The position numbers were made by a program, and so were the translations under genes. From NCBI GenBank assembly GCA_963971575.1, contig OZ020615.1, forward strand, positions 65,543,379 through 65,607,378: a stretch of DNA of 64,000 nt, given 5' to 3'. The DNA is from Liopterus haemorrhoidalis (Eukaryota > Arthropoda > Insecta > Coleoptera > Dytiscidae). The notes beneath the pieces were generated by a model, which worked only from the letters and a program-made list of their open reading frames with translations, was not told where the DNA came from and searched no databases. Each line of letters begins with the position of its first letter. Within the stretch, counting starts at the first letter, position 1. Below, in pieces: positions 10,210-20,676 of the stretch.

Positions 10210-10980
10210 ACCGGTGACCGACGACTCACTTGCCGCTAAAAATTGAAAAGTCTCCGTGTTAGAAATTTCTTGGTTAATTATGTAAATTTTTTGTTTAATT
10301 TTATTTTTAAATAAGTTTACAAGTCATTACTGACCCAGGGATTTCAAAAATTCCAATCGCAGGTCTCTTTTTTTAGTTTTTAAAGTTTGGTCTTTTGACA
10401 ATATTTATTTTTAAAACGCTCCCAAGTTAAATGGCCTTTAGGATAATGTTAATGTTTTATAATGGCATACGAGACATTAAAAAACTAAAAATTTAAATCA
10501 CAAGTCCCTATCTCTAACCGTTTTTGAGTTGCCTATAGAAATTTTGAAAAATTTTAATCTAATTTAAAATGCTTTTAAGTCTAAATAGCTTTAGAGATCT
10601 TAACGTAATTATTTTAATAATGCAAACAAGACACGAGAAATCCAAAAATTGAAACTTCAGGCCTCTTATCTCTAACTAATATATACTCAATATTTTTAAA
10701 GGTTTATTTATGAACTATATGTACTCACTTAAACAATATAATTTAATTTAGTGTTATATTTTCGTTAACAAATTCGAGATGATTAAAAGACAACAGGTAT
10801 CCATCTATCGGTCTGCTACCACTTGAGTATTTCCTAAAAATACACCTTTTAAAACATTTCTCATATATAATCAATATTTTTAAAGGTTTATTTATGAACT
10901 ATGTGTACTCACTTAAACAATATAATTTAATTTAGTGTTATATTTTCGTTAACAAATTCGAGATGTACCGACAAAAAGGT
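10210..10980. repeat. Interspersed repeat R2 with an internal duplication
   Basis: It begins cggtgaccgacgactcact and matches 33322-33945, 37363-37515 and 38102-38262. Inside, about 100 bp (aaggtttatttatgaacta to aacaaattcgagatg) occur twice, ending near 10780 and 10965. No coding content. Its left edge cuts the Myb-exon array. Confidence 0.8.
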
Positions 10981-11355
10981 TATGTGTACATTTCACAGAA
11001 ACGATAGAAACATCTGTATTAATAAACAGTGTCTTGCCTATAATAATTCGTTTTAATAATAAAACAAATCTTTTTTGTTCAATTCATTTTTTCAATTAAA
11101 TGAATATTTGGGTTGTCACTGGGGAACCGACTTCCTAAGGCTGGGTGCAGACCGGTTAGTCAAGACAAGACAAGACAGGTTTAGACACGCTTAGTCACTG
11201 TTGTTCATGTTGATATTTATTGCGCAACACACACCGGTTAGTCATTGCAATTAGACGTGTCTATACTTCGTGTCTGATGGAATAGAGCATGCACTATTCC
11301 TATCAGTCATCATCAGAGGACAGCAGTGTTTATATATTTATATATATATTGTACA

Positions 11356-12467
11356 ATGGCGAATGATGAAGAAAAGTTTGTTTTGCTGGTGCAGGAAAGG
11401 GAAACACTATACAATCCAAAATTGAAGGAGCACCATAACCGAAATATGGTGGAAAACTTATGGAAAGAAGTTGGTGAAGAATTGAATATGACGGGTAAGT
11501 ACTAGACTAATATTTTATATTTAAATGATGTAAATTCATATTTGTCCATAAATCAAAAAATATATTACTTATTGATGGCTGCATTTTGCCATGGAACACT
11601 TCCTTTCTCTGAGATGAAATAGTTTTCAAATTCTTCTCCTATTTTAAGAGCTTCTGTTGACGGTCTCCTTGGATTTGTAGTTGTGACTAGTATATGTCAC
11701 AACAGCTTGTAGTATAATTGAATGAAATCCTTTGTAATTGTAATACTGCGAGCCACAGTTTGGCGGTTTTTTAATTCTTAAGTGTTTACCATCAATACAA
11801 CCAACACAGTGAGGAAAGTTCCACAATGTTTCAAAACTGTTTGCAATATTCTCCCATTCCGTATTCAGTTTTCATGTAGATAGGTTGAAGGACATCCCAT
11901 ATTATTTTACACGTCTCCATTACAACACAGCTGATTATTGTGGCACCAACTCTAAATTCAAAGTGCATAGCTGCAAATATAGCACCAGTTGCTAAGAATC
12001 TGTAAACAGAGGACAATTATAAAATTAGAACTTGAAATACAGGATATTCGCTTTTGACAATGTTTAGATTTTAATAAAAAAATAATCATTTTTATTTCAT
12101 TTTAAGTCTGTCTTTTTTTCCTGTTTTTCCAGTCAATGATTGCAAGCAGAAATGGACAAATCTAAGAAACTCTTATGCTAGACATTTAAGAAATCAGAAC
12201 AAACCATCTGGTTCTGGGGGTGAAAAAACACGCAAATGGTATTTGGCGGATGTATTGTCATTCTTGAATGACTACATGAAGCATCGCAAACAAAAAGCAA
12301 ACTCTGAGAAGGAAGTAGGAGAGGAAGAAATAATTCAATCCGCCACTGAAGATAGTCAAGCAATTCATAATGAAAACGATAATGTAGTTAAGGAATCAAC
12401 TGAAAAAATAAAATGCCTTGCTCCTTCAGATTTTGAAAGACAGGTACTACCAAAGAAGCATTTATAA
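11356..12467 (+). CDS. MADF-domain DNA-binding protein (Harbinger accessory type)
   Basis: Exon 1 is 11356-11494 (ATG GCG AAT) and exon 2 is 12133-12467. The donor is GTAAGT, the acceptor TTTTTCCAG, and the phase is 1. The joined protein has 157 residues. Residues 6-90 form a MADF domain: [63 protein letters not shown] proteins are Myb/SANT-like DNA binders such as Adf-1; in PIF/Harbinger transposons a related protein helps bring the transposase to the ends. The tail is acidic and ends LPKKHL, shorter than many relatives and without a BESS motif that I can see. The 638-bp intron contains the decayed transposase on the other strand. The gene is intact. Whether it is transposon-borne or domesticated is open. 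Confidence 0.75.
11565..12016 (-). pseudogene. PIF/Harbinger transposase, frameshifted and internally deleted
   Basis: On minus the sequence reads [18 protein letters not shown], then after a frame change near 11860 [18 protein letters not shown] and [19 protein letters not shown]. The latter is the first catalytic-aspartate region of the DDE_4 nuclease (CIDGKH). After AVV the expected middle is missing and the frame shifts to a C-terminal [12 protein letters not shown] and [15 protein letters not shown], ending TAA at 11565. It lies entirely within the intron of the MADF gene. Inactive. Confidence 0.75.
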
Positions 12468-12589
12468 TGACAGCGAGTTGTTGGGCCGATGATACATTTT
12501 CTAAAAAGCAACACACACGGTTCTAAGCGACGTTCTACCTATGAACTAACGACCGACCTGTGTCTCGAAAACATGTTTACTTAACTGGA

Positions 12590-12715
12590 TCACTGAGCCG
12601 GATCAATGAACCGGATCACTGAGCCGGATCAATGAACCGGCTCAACAAACTGAACGACCTCCACTGATCCGGTTCCGCAAACTGAGCCGAAATTCCCATC
12701 TCTAAGCTCTAAGAG
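12590..12715. repeat. Short gccggatca-type repeats
   Basis: About four imperfect 12-13-bp modules (actgagccggatc, aatgaaccggatc) run to 12650, followed by cccatctctaag, which resembles a hAT terminus. The matching other end was not located. Confidence 0.35.
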
Positions 12716-12954
12716 TACATATGCCCGAATTTCAAGAGAGGCAAAATGTGTAGAAGAAGGTGAATATAATAATAATAATAATAATAAATTTATTTTTCAA
12801 AAGTATTTAATCATTGTTTTTTTTTATTCTGTTTTTTTAATCTGAAATTTTCTTTTAGGCCACTCTTCCTCTTTCGCCACACCACACAAAAAAAGAGCTC
12901 GTGTAATGTCAAAGAAGTAGTGTACGCAAGGGTGAAGAACAAACAGTTCGCACT

Positions 12955-13242
12955 ATGGTACATGCTTTTCACATTATTGAAAAAAGAACGCCCACCTTGA
13001 AGGCACTTTGGAACAAAATTCAAGAATCTGGTGTTAGTTTCGAAGGAGGGTATATTTCTCTAAGAACATTGCTTCTAAAGTTGGGTTTTAGGTGAGAATT
13101 AATAAATAAACATTTAATTTAACCCACCTTTATTCTTATATTTACACTTAATAATGTTTGATGTATAATATATAAAATTTGCAGATGGAGGAAGAGTGAA
13201 GACAAGAGAAAAATTTTAATAGAGAATTATGACATTCGTTAA
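12955..13242 (+). pseudogene. N-terminal part of a Tc1/IS630-like transposase, with an intron-like gap
   Basis: From ATG 12955 the frame reads KRTPTLKALWNKIQESG, SFEGGYISLRTLLLKLGF. A GTGAGA at 13092 and a TTTGCAG at 13184 bound a 93-bp AT-rich insert, after which RWRKSEDKRKILIENYDIR continues in phase and stops at 13242. The pattern (PTL-K-L, LR-LL--LGFRWRK--DKRK-LIE--DI) is common in insect transposon ORFs that carry a downstream DDE nuclease; no nuclease follows here. The frame is open upstream to 12907. Family assignment is by resemblance only. Confidence 0.5.
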
Positions 13243-13322
13243 ACTAATTTAAGCTTTTGTTTTATATTATAAAATTTGTATTCCTTTTTGACATATTTTA
13301 TATGAATGTATTGAACTTTATA

Positions 13323-13503
13323 TTATCTGTCTCATTTTGTAATACGTAACTAAAAGGGAAAGTTCATTTTTTATGTTGTATATTGACAATACATTTATAA
13401 TATTATCATAGTATTGGTTCACACGGATACGTGAAAGACTTCACACCGCAACAGTCACCAAACTAACCAGATCTAGTTTCGTATTACAAATTGAGACGGA
13501 TTA
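13323..13503. mobile_element. MITE-B copy 1
   Basis: 181 bp with inverted ends ttatctgtctcattttgtaa and ...ttacaaattgagacggatta. About 85 bp at each end are mutually complementary in part. Same family as 15035-15217 and 16636-16818. No ORF. Confidence 0.8.
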
Positions 13504-14700
13504 TAGCAGTATAAACTAAATAAATAAATGATTATTATTATAATATATTATTATTTTGTAAATTTAATAATAAAATTAATTTTACTGCAATATATATTTT
13601 TCCCCGTCTGGTCGGCATATTTATTTTTTTATTCATAATTAATTTGCCTTCTGTCATTTATGACTGACATATTTATATTAAACAGCATTTTATTTATATT
13701 TTAATATACAGCTTTTAAATCGTTCCTTAACTAATTCAATAAAAAATATTATTTAATTGTCCCATTTTGTTTAAAAATATTTGATTTGTCTCCGCCACTG
13801 GCGTTATCTTGTTTGCGCAATTTTGTAACGGTCGTGGATCCTTCTCTATTTGAATCGAGTCTAACTACTAGTAACTATGGTCTATTTCAAAGTAGAAAAA
13901 TGTGTGTAAGAAGATAGGAGCTGTTTGTCCTTGCTTCGGATTGGTTTAGATCGTCATCCCTATTACACTGTTAAAATATTGTTTTTAGTCCAAGTTGACA
14001 GATGTTCAGTGTCGTACATTGGAAATATATATTATTTAATTTTTCTCATATATTTTGTTATTATTTACATATTTAGACTTTTATTTATATTCTTGGCGTA
14101 GATTTTATGGAGAAAATTCTCCATGTAATTTGTTTTTACGAAGTTATATATTTTTTAGGTTATCTGACATATAAATATTTTTTGACAGTTGACAATTAAC
14201 AGATCAAGAAAGAGGACTAATGTGAGGCCAAAAGACAGCCCAGCTGATTGTGCCCAAAGAAGAAGTTATTGATATAATTTTTAGACCTTCATATATACAT
14301 ATATTTTTAATTTTTATTTACAATAATTATTTAAATAAGAAACTTTAGCTCTGAAGATATATTGTTTGTTTTATTGCTTTGTTTAAACTCTTTTAGCCAA
14401 ATCTCTCTTTTTATATATAGTACATAATTTTTAAAATTAATATTTTTATAACTTTTTCAAATTTCCCATAAAACTGAATTTATGTCGTATACATAACTTG
14501 CTTAAAGTGTATTATCTGCCTTGTTTATTTCAATTTCTTATTAACCTTTTTTATATTAAAAAAAAATCACTTGCTAACCCAGTTGCTACGCCCATGCCCT
14601 AGTTGTAACTTATTTTAAATTTCCCGCTATACTGTATTTGATCAGTGTAAATCGTACTCGGTTCGCAGCGCTAGCTACTTTTTTCTACTTTGAAATAGAC
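13504..14700. other. AT-rich stretch; tiny retrotransposon tail near 14207
   Basis: No gene was found. At 14207-14271 the plus strand reads DRSRKRTNVRPKDSP and ends RRSY-stop. This resembles the C-terminal end of the retrotransposon fragment at 46.4 kb (NRSRWRTNV). From 14707 to 14750 there is one inverted-repeat end of MITE-A. Confidence 0.4.
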
Positions 14701-14860
14701 CATAGATTGCAAAATCTAGTTCCGCCTAACCGTTTGGAACAGACTTTAAATATTTATCTAGTTACTTTTCTGTTATTATCAGATGTCACAGCCCAACATT
14801 ATACACACAAAAACATCAAATCTTAGAGATAGAAGACCACAGAACAATCTCGAAACAATA

Positions 14861-15777
14861 GGGGAAACTTTTTAAGATCGCAGCGCCATATGCGGCAAAG
14901 CTGGAACACTCGAAAGTGACATTAAACTGTTACTCGTGTATTTGTTTACATGGTGAAAATGAAGTTGTATTTTTCCTGTTTTCCGAGCTTTTTTATAATT
15001 TAAAGGTAATCTACGATTTACAAGATATGTAATATTATCTGTCTCAGTTTGTAATACGGAACTAACAGGAGAAGTTCATTTTTTATGTTGTATATTGACA
15101 ATACATTTATAATATTATCATAGTATTGGTTCACACGGATACGCCAAAGTCTGTTTACACCACAACAGTCACCAAAGTAACCAGACCTAGTTTCGTATTA
15201 CAAATTGAGACAGATAATAATATACTATTCTAAAGAAATTTCAAGGAAATTTTTAGTTTTTCATTGTATTTTTAATTATTTTTGACTGTCTGTCAATATA
15301 ATAACAACAAAAATATGGTAGATATATTAGTAAAAATTAATATTTCTGCCTGAAAAAGTAGAAGGGCCTTTTAATATATAAACTGATGATTTAGGCAAAT
15401 TTTGGGTGGGATAAATGCCTTTTTTCCGTCTTTGCTTGCACGTAAAAAATCACTTTCCATAAAATGCAACAAGCAAACATGCATGCATGGGCTTGTATTT
15501 TTGCCCATTTTTAGTTTTTGGGTCCATAAAAACCTACGATCCACTTTCTCTCTGCCTCCAAACGTCGTTTCAATTAATATTTTTTTCGATTTAGGTAATT
15601 TATGGAATGTTTAAGAAGGATACTTCCTTATTCATGATTTACATTGCGGCACACAACAAAATAAAACACAAACAAGAAAAAAAACACGTATTTCTCCATT
15701 GAACAAAACAAAACAATGTCACTTTCGTATCTTCCGCAAATTGCCACCAGATGTCAGGGCGCTTAGGAAGTTTCCCC
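14861..15777. mobile_element. 917-bp DNA transposon with GGGGAAACTT ends
   Basis: The ends are ggggaaactttttaag and cttaggaagtttcccc, with ta on both sides. A copy of the host repeat without the insert lies at 36285, which fixes the boundaries. It contains MITE-B copy 2 at 15035-15217. No intact ORF was recognised. Confidence 0.75.
15035..15217. mobile_element. MITE-B copy 2
   Basis: 183 bp with ttatctgtctcagtttgtaa at one end and ttacaaattgagacagataa at the other. It is nested in the 917-bp element. Confidence 0.85.
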
Positions 15778-15837
15778 TATTGGTGCAAATGATCGAACAA
15801 ACTTCTTAGTACCTAATAATGTCACTAGAGGCGCTGT

Positions 15838-16060
15838 CGTATAGTTTGTTCGACTGAGTGTATCAATTTGTCACAACTTACCCGAGCTTTACCGATGTTG
15901 CCCGAGCAATAAAATTTTCGAACAAACCAATATTTAGTTTGATATTGTGTTAAGAGATAGCGCCATCAATAAAATTTGTTCGACTGAATGTACCATTTTG
16001 TCTCAGCTTACCGATGTTACTCGAGCAATTACTATCTCGAACAAACCCGCAGTTTGTTCA
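15838..16060. repeat. Interspersed repeat R1 (gagatggcgcc / ttgttcga modules)
   Basis: It is built from imperfect modules gagatagcgccatcaata, tttgttcgactga and cttacccgag, each present two or three times. It matches 32800-33120 and 36300-37150. No ORF. Confidence 0.75.
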
Positions 16061-16331
16061 AAAATTATTTAAATATAAAAATTGTAGAACATAAAATTAA
16101 CTACAAATTTTCCATTGACATCAAATTTTTATGTTAGTTATTTAAGGAATTATTTGAGGGAGACTGTTTTTGAAAATACTTTTACTCCATTTTCTCGAAA
16201 ACTATTAACGATAGAAAAATTATTTAAATATAAAAATTGTAGAACATAAAATTAAATAAATTTTTCATTGACATCAAATTTTTATGTTACAGTCTGTTCC
16301 AAACGGTTAAGCGGAACTAAATGGGAATTTA
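16061..16331. repeat. Short duplicated AT-rich segment and a 42-bp MITE-A end
   Basis: The phrase aaaattgtagaacataaaat to caaatttttatgtta occurs twice (16078 and 16225) and again near 38400. At 16290-16331 the first 42 bp of MITE-A stand alone directly before a complete copy. Confidence 0.6.
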
Positions 16332-16922
16332 CAGTCTGTTCCAAACGGTTAAGCGGAACTAAATGGGAATTTAGTTCTTTTAGGTTGTCACGAGAAGGGA
16401 CCTTGCTTGAGTTATTTCATTTTTCATGTTGGGATGTCAAAATTTAAAATTCCAACAATGAAACCATGGAAACGAATGACTTATGTCAAAATTAAATATT
16501 TTTTTAGATATTTTAATGACAAAAAAATAAATAAATGGGAAATTTGTATTAAGAATGACACAAAAAATCAAACTGTAAAGAAAATGACATTTTAAAATGA
16601 TATTAACCTTAACCAAAAATTGTTTATTGTAAGTATTATCTGTCTCATTTTGTAATACGTAACTAACAGGTAAAGTTCATTTTTTATGTTGTATATTGAC
16701 AATACATTTATAATATTATCGTAGTATTGGTTCACACGGATACGCCAAAGTCTGTTTACACCACAACAGTCACCAAAGTAACCAGATCTAGTTTCGTATT
16801 ACAAATTGAGACAGATTATATGATTTACAAAGCTTAAACAAAACGGCCGAAAGGCACGATTTAAACGATGAAAGTAACTAGATTGCAAAATCTAGTTCCG
16901 CTTAACCGTTTGGAACAGACTG
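16332..16922. mobile_element. MITE-A copy with nested MITE-B
   Basis: The ends are cagtctgttccaaacggtta and taaccgtttggaacagactg. The copy would be about 406 bp but is split at 16635 by MITE-B copy 3. The other copies show the uninterrupted tattgtaagtatgattta at that point. Confidence 0.9.
16636..16818. mobile_element. MITE-B copy 3, nested in MITE-A
   Basis: 183 bp flanked by ta on each side (16634-16635 and 16819-16820). The empty site in sister MITE-A copies has one ta, so a 2-bp (TA) duplication fits; TAT cannot be excluded. Confidence 0.85.
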
Positions 16923-17131
16923 TATCTGTCTCAATTTGTAATACGAAACTAAAAGGAAAATTTCATTTTTTATGTTGTCTATTTAAAATATCACCTAAGG
17001 GTGGTACTGCTGAAATGGCACCTTTCAAAACATTTGACAATTCATATTTGACATTAAATTATATGTCAATTTATTTTTTTAATTGAAAAGTATTTTTATA
17101 CAAACAAAATAAGAACATAACATCAGAAAAT

Positions 17132-17485
17132 ATGCATAAGAGACAACAATTAGATAAATATACAAAAAAACACTTATATAACGCTTATGGAAAACTTTTA
17201 GAAAAAAATGGAACAAAATTAAAAAGAAGCGAAATTATAGACCTTGTGGCAGATATTTTTTCAGTAAATCTTGGTGTCATTTTTGTTGTGAAATATAAAA
17301 TAATTTACCCATTTCAATTTCTTTAGATTTCTGAAGGAGAAATAAGAAAAATTTTAAATAAAGGTGCAGAAAATTTAAGACCCACGAATATGGGAAGAGG
17401 TAATAATAAGATAATAAGAACCACAGACTACATGTTTCGGAAAGATTTGCAGAGAAAAATTTGGGATTTACATTCAAAAAATTAA
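17132..17485 (+). CDS. 96-residue protein of unknown function, one 63-bp intron
   Basis: Exon 1 is 17132-17263 and exon 2 is 17327-17485. The donor is GTAAAT, the acceptor TTTCTTTAG, phase 0. The protein is basic and helical in character: MHKRQQLDKYTKKHLYNAYG, then a possible helix-turn-helix (RSEIIDLVADIFSISEGEIRK), a turn rich in N/G (TNMGRGNNKI) and DYMFRKDLQRKIWDLHSKN at the end. It starts about 200 bp inside the left end of the presumed MITE-B parent. The N-terminal half could bind DNA. I do not recognise the family. Without splicing the first frame still stops after 64 residues. Confidence 0.45.
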
Positions 17486-17492
17486 TATTATA

Positions 17493-18756
17493 GGGGAAAA
17501 ATTTTAAGATCGTACCGCCACGCGGATTTTTTTGAAACCATTCTAAATCAGATACCACTTGACATTTACTAGTAAATAATAATAATAATAATAATAATAT
17601 ATTTATTTAGCTAAATGCTAATAATTACAAGTTCAAACAATAAATCTAATTGTACAAATGTTCTATAAAAAATAAATGTAAATATTTACAAAATAATACA
17701 ATATTAGTGTACAAAAAATAGAGAGAAAAAAAGTAATCTACATATACATAAATTTAATTTTTCTTTTAAATAGTGCAATATTCATACTGTGCTTAATATC
17801 ACTGTCCAGTTCGTTGTATTTTATTATACCTTTAATAAATATCGAATTATATGCTACATTTTTCTTTTTACATTCAATATAAAAGTTGTTCTTATTACGA
17901 GTGTTATAGTTATGAATTACATTGCACTCAGTTAAAATATTTTCAAAATATGATGGCATCAAGCCCAATTTAATTTTGTGTAAAAAAACAAGAGTTTGGT
18001 ATTCAATTAGACCTTTAATATTTAACCTATAATAGCGAAAAGTGTATCAAAAAACGACAAAAAATAAATAATTGTTTGGGATTTTCTGATTTTGTGAAGT
18101 GACATTACTTGTAAACATCTAAAATACTACATTTTGTGATCTGGTTTTAAGTTATGGCGGTTTTCCATTGTCGATTATTTTAACTATATTGGGGGAAATA
18201 ATAATTCCCGTGTTGTTTACCAAGGGGTAGAAATCTACAATGCTGGGCATATAATATTGTGTGGAGTCACTGAAAAAAACAGAGTTCATAAAGATTTATG
18301 CATTATGCCTACAAACTTGTGCATTACAAACCCACACACAATAACAGGAATTTTCAAGATATGCGATAATAAATACAAAATTGAAAATATTTTTTGTAGT
18401 CACTATCATTAAAATGTAATGAGCAAACTTTGATATAAGGGCTCACTTTTTTTCCAATTTTTAAATTGTTTATCTAAACATCGCGTCGATTCCTAACCTC
18501 TTGCTTTCCCAATTTTGTTTCGAACCGTACGGTGTCTGATATTAGTGGAAACAAATGAAACGATATTTCCGGGTTTCTTCTTTTCAATGAATTGCACATA
18601 GGCACACAACAATATGTATTATACATTTTTCAATGATTATAATAAAACTTTAAAAACAAACTTCATACAAAACCAATACACAAAACGAAATGTTATCTGA
18701 TGTACACAAGTTCATGAAACGCTCACCAGATGGTAGGGTGCTTAGCTGCAAATCCC
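17493..18756. mobile_element. Diverged GGGGAA-type element
   Basis: It starts ggggaaaaattttaagatcg (compare 14861) and ends at a gcttagctgcaaatccc stretch comparable to the right end at 15777. It contains (aat)n near 17580, AT-rich sequence, and a coding-like remnant at 18140-18412. The ends are less certain than for the 14.9-kb copy. Confidence 0.5.
18140..18412 (+). pseudogene. Fragment resembling a SWIM/YqaJ-type transposon protein
   Basis: An open frame without a suitable start ends with TAA at 18410-18412. It reads VDYFNYIGGNNN, VYQGVEIYNAGHIILCGVTE, VHKDLCIMPTNLCI, NPHTITGIFKICD. The order (Y-AGH-I--CG, C---T--L----PH-I-G) recalls the region before the SWIM zinc finger in ISL2EU-associated YqaJ proteins. 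No zinc finger or nuclease follows. Tentative. Confidence 0.3.
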
Positions 18757-18957
18757 TATTGTTTAAATATGTTATTAAATTTTGCAAAACAAGAATGAGA
18801 TTTTAAGGGCAGCACAATAAAATGATAAATTATTATTATATAATATGTATTTTTGTTTTTTTTATTTTATCACGATATTTCACTGATAATCATAATATTT
18901 TTTTAACTATTATACGAGTAATAATCGAAAGATTGATGAAATAAATATTAATATATA

Positions 18958-19364
18958 CAGTCTGTTCCAAACGGTTAGGCGGAACTAGATTTTGCAATCT
19001 AGTTACTTTCATCGTTTAAATCGTGCTTTTCGGCCGTTTTGTTTAAGCTTTGTAAATGATACTTACAATAAACATTTTTTGGTAATTTTTTTCATCATTT
19101 TAAAATATCATTTTCTTTATATGTTAATTTTTTGTGTCATTCTTATTACAAATTTCCCAATTATTTATATTTTTGTCATTAAAATATATAAAAAAAATAA
19201 TTGACATTGACATATATCATACGTTTCCATGGTTTCACTGTTGGAATTTTAAATTTTGACATTCCAACGTGAATAATTAAATAACCCTAGCAAGGTCCCT
19301 TCTCGTGACAACCTTAAAGAACAAAATTTCCATTTAGTTCCGCCTAACCGTTTGAAACAGACTG
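18958..19364. mobile_element. MITE-A copy
   Basis: 407 bp with cagtctgttccaaacggtta and the inverted end. It is a little more diverged (ggttaggcgg, and gttgaaa-type changes) than the 20-kb copies. TA flanks. Confidence 0.9.
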
Positions 19365-19628
19365 TACATTCAAAATATTTGACATGTCAATCACAATTTT
19401 GACATGTCAATTTAGTAATAACCTCAATATGATGAAACTTAACCATACTTTTAAAAGCCAGATTTACAAGTTCACATGAATCTACAAAAGTCTATTTACA
19501 CCACAACAGTCACTAAAGTAACCAGATTTAGTTTCGTATTACAAATTGAGACAGATTATATAATAAAATTATAAAATATAAAATAATAAAATAAAAAAAT
19601 ACATAAATAAAATCAGTCTGAATAAGTA

Positions 19629-20037
19629 CAGTCTGTTCCAAACGGTTAAGCGGAACTAAATGGGAATTTAGTTCTTTTAGGTTGTCACGAGAAGGGACCT
19701 TGCTTGGGTTATTTCATTTTTCACGTTGGGATGTCAAAATTTAAAATTCCAACAATGAAACCATGGAAACGAATGACATATGTCAAAATTATATATATAT
19801 TTTTTTTATATTTTAATGACAAAAAAATAAATAAATGGGAAATTTGTATTAAGAATGACACAAAAAATCAAAATATAAAGAAAATGACATTTTAAAATGA
19901 TATTTACCTTAACCAAAAAATGTTTATTGTAAGTATGATTTACAAAGCTTAAACAAAACGGCCGAAAGGCACGATTTAAACGATGAAAGTAACTAGATTG
20001 CAAAATCTAGTTCCGCTTAACCGTTTGGAACAGACTG
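19629..20037. mobile_element. MITE-A copy
   Basis: 409 bp with TA flanks. Its open frames occur in every copy at the same place and reflect shared ancestry, not coding. Confidence 0.9.
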
Positions 20038-20109
20038 TAAATATAAACAAAAATTTAAATTAAAAAAAAAAAAATAAATAAAACGAGCACAGAAAACTAG
20101 CTGATCATA

Positions 20110-20520
20110 CAGTCTGTTCCAAACGGTTAAGCGGAACTAGATTTTGCAATCTAGTTACTTTCATCGTTTAAATCGTGCCTTTCGGCCGTTTTGTTTAAGC
20201 TTTGTAAATCATACTTACAATAAACATTTTTTGGTTAAGGTTAATATCATTTTAAAATGTCATTTTCTTTATATTTTGATTTTTTGTGTCATTCTTAATA
20301 CAAATTTCCCATTTATTTATTTTTTTGTCATTAAAATATAAAAAAAAAAAAAATAAATAATTTTGACATATGTCATTCGTTTCCATGGTTTCATTGTTGG
20401 AATTTTAAATTTTGACATCCCAACGTGAAAAATGAAATAACCCAAGCAAGGTCCCTTTTCGTGACAACCTAAAAGAACTAAATTCCCATTTAGTTCCGCT
20501 TAACCGTTTGGAACAGACTG
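20110..20520. mobile_element. MITE-A copy, inverted relative to its neighbour
   Basis: 411 bp in the opposite orientation to 19629-20037, only 72 bp away. The pair forms a palindrome of about 0.9 kb. Confidence 0.9.
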
Positions 20521-20676
20521 TAGAAGTGGTATGATAAAATTATAAAATATAAATTAATAAAATAAAAAAATAAATAAAGATAGAAATATAATATAATTTT
20601 GTGGTATAATAAATAAATAAATAAACATATGTATAGAATATAATTGACATATTTAATATAAAATTAATAAACAAAA

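Larger units (their letters stand above)
11141..12600. mobile_element. PIF/Harbinger transposon remnant
   Basis: A MADF-domain gene on plus with a Harbinger-type transposase on minus is the two-gene set of PIF/Harbinger elements. Near the left edge ggctgggtgcagaccggtta looks like an inverted-repeat end and caccggttagtca recurs inside. The matching right end was not found with confidence, so both limits are approximate. Confidence 0.55.
16925..19558. mobile_element. Possible full-length relative of MITE-B, with nested insertions
   Basis: The left end at 16925 (atctgtctcaatttgtaata) and the right end at 19558 (ttacaaattgagacagatta) are the two MITE-B termini set 2.6 kb apart in the proper orientation. 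Between them lie the spliced 96-residue ORF (17132-17485), a GGGGAA-type element (17493-18756) and a MITE-A (18958-19364). Without these inserts the element would be about 0.95 kb. It is a candidate source for MITE-B. Confidence 0.55.

Noticed and set aside
8225..10239. Long plus-strand open frames repeating FHSIVLAICYDIFQDLRFF
   Set aside because: They are the antisense of the 183-bp Myb-exon array; the minus strand has splice sites and the recognisable domain.
19806..20341. A conserved 65-residue ORF (MQSSYFHRLNRAFRPFCLSF) present in several places
   Set aside because: It occurs at the same place in each MITE-A copy and includes the terminal inverted repeat; repetition is due to the element, not to coding constraint.
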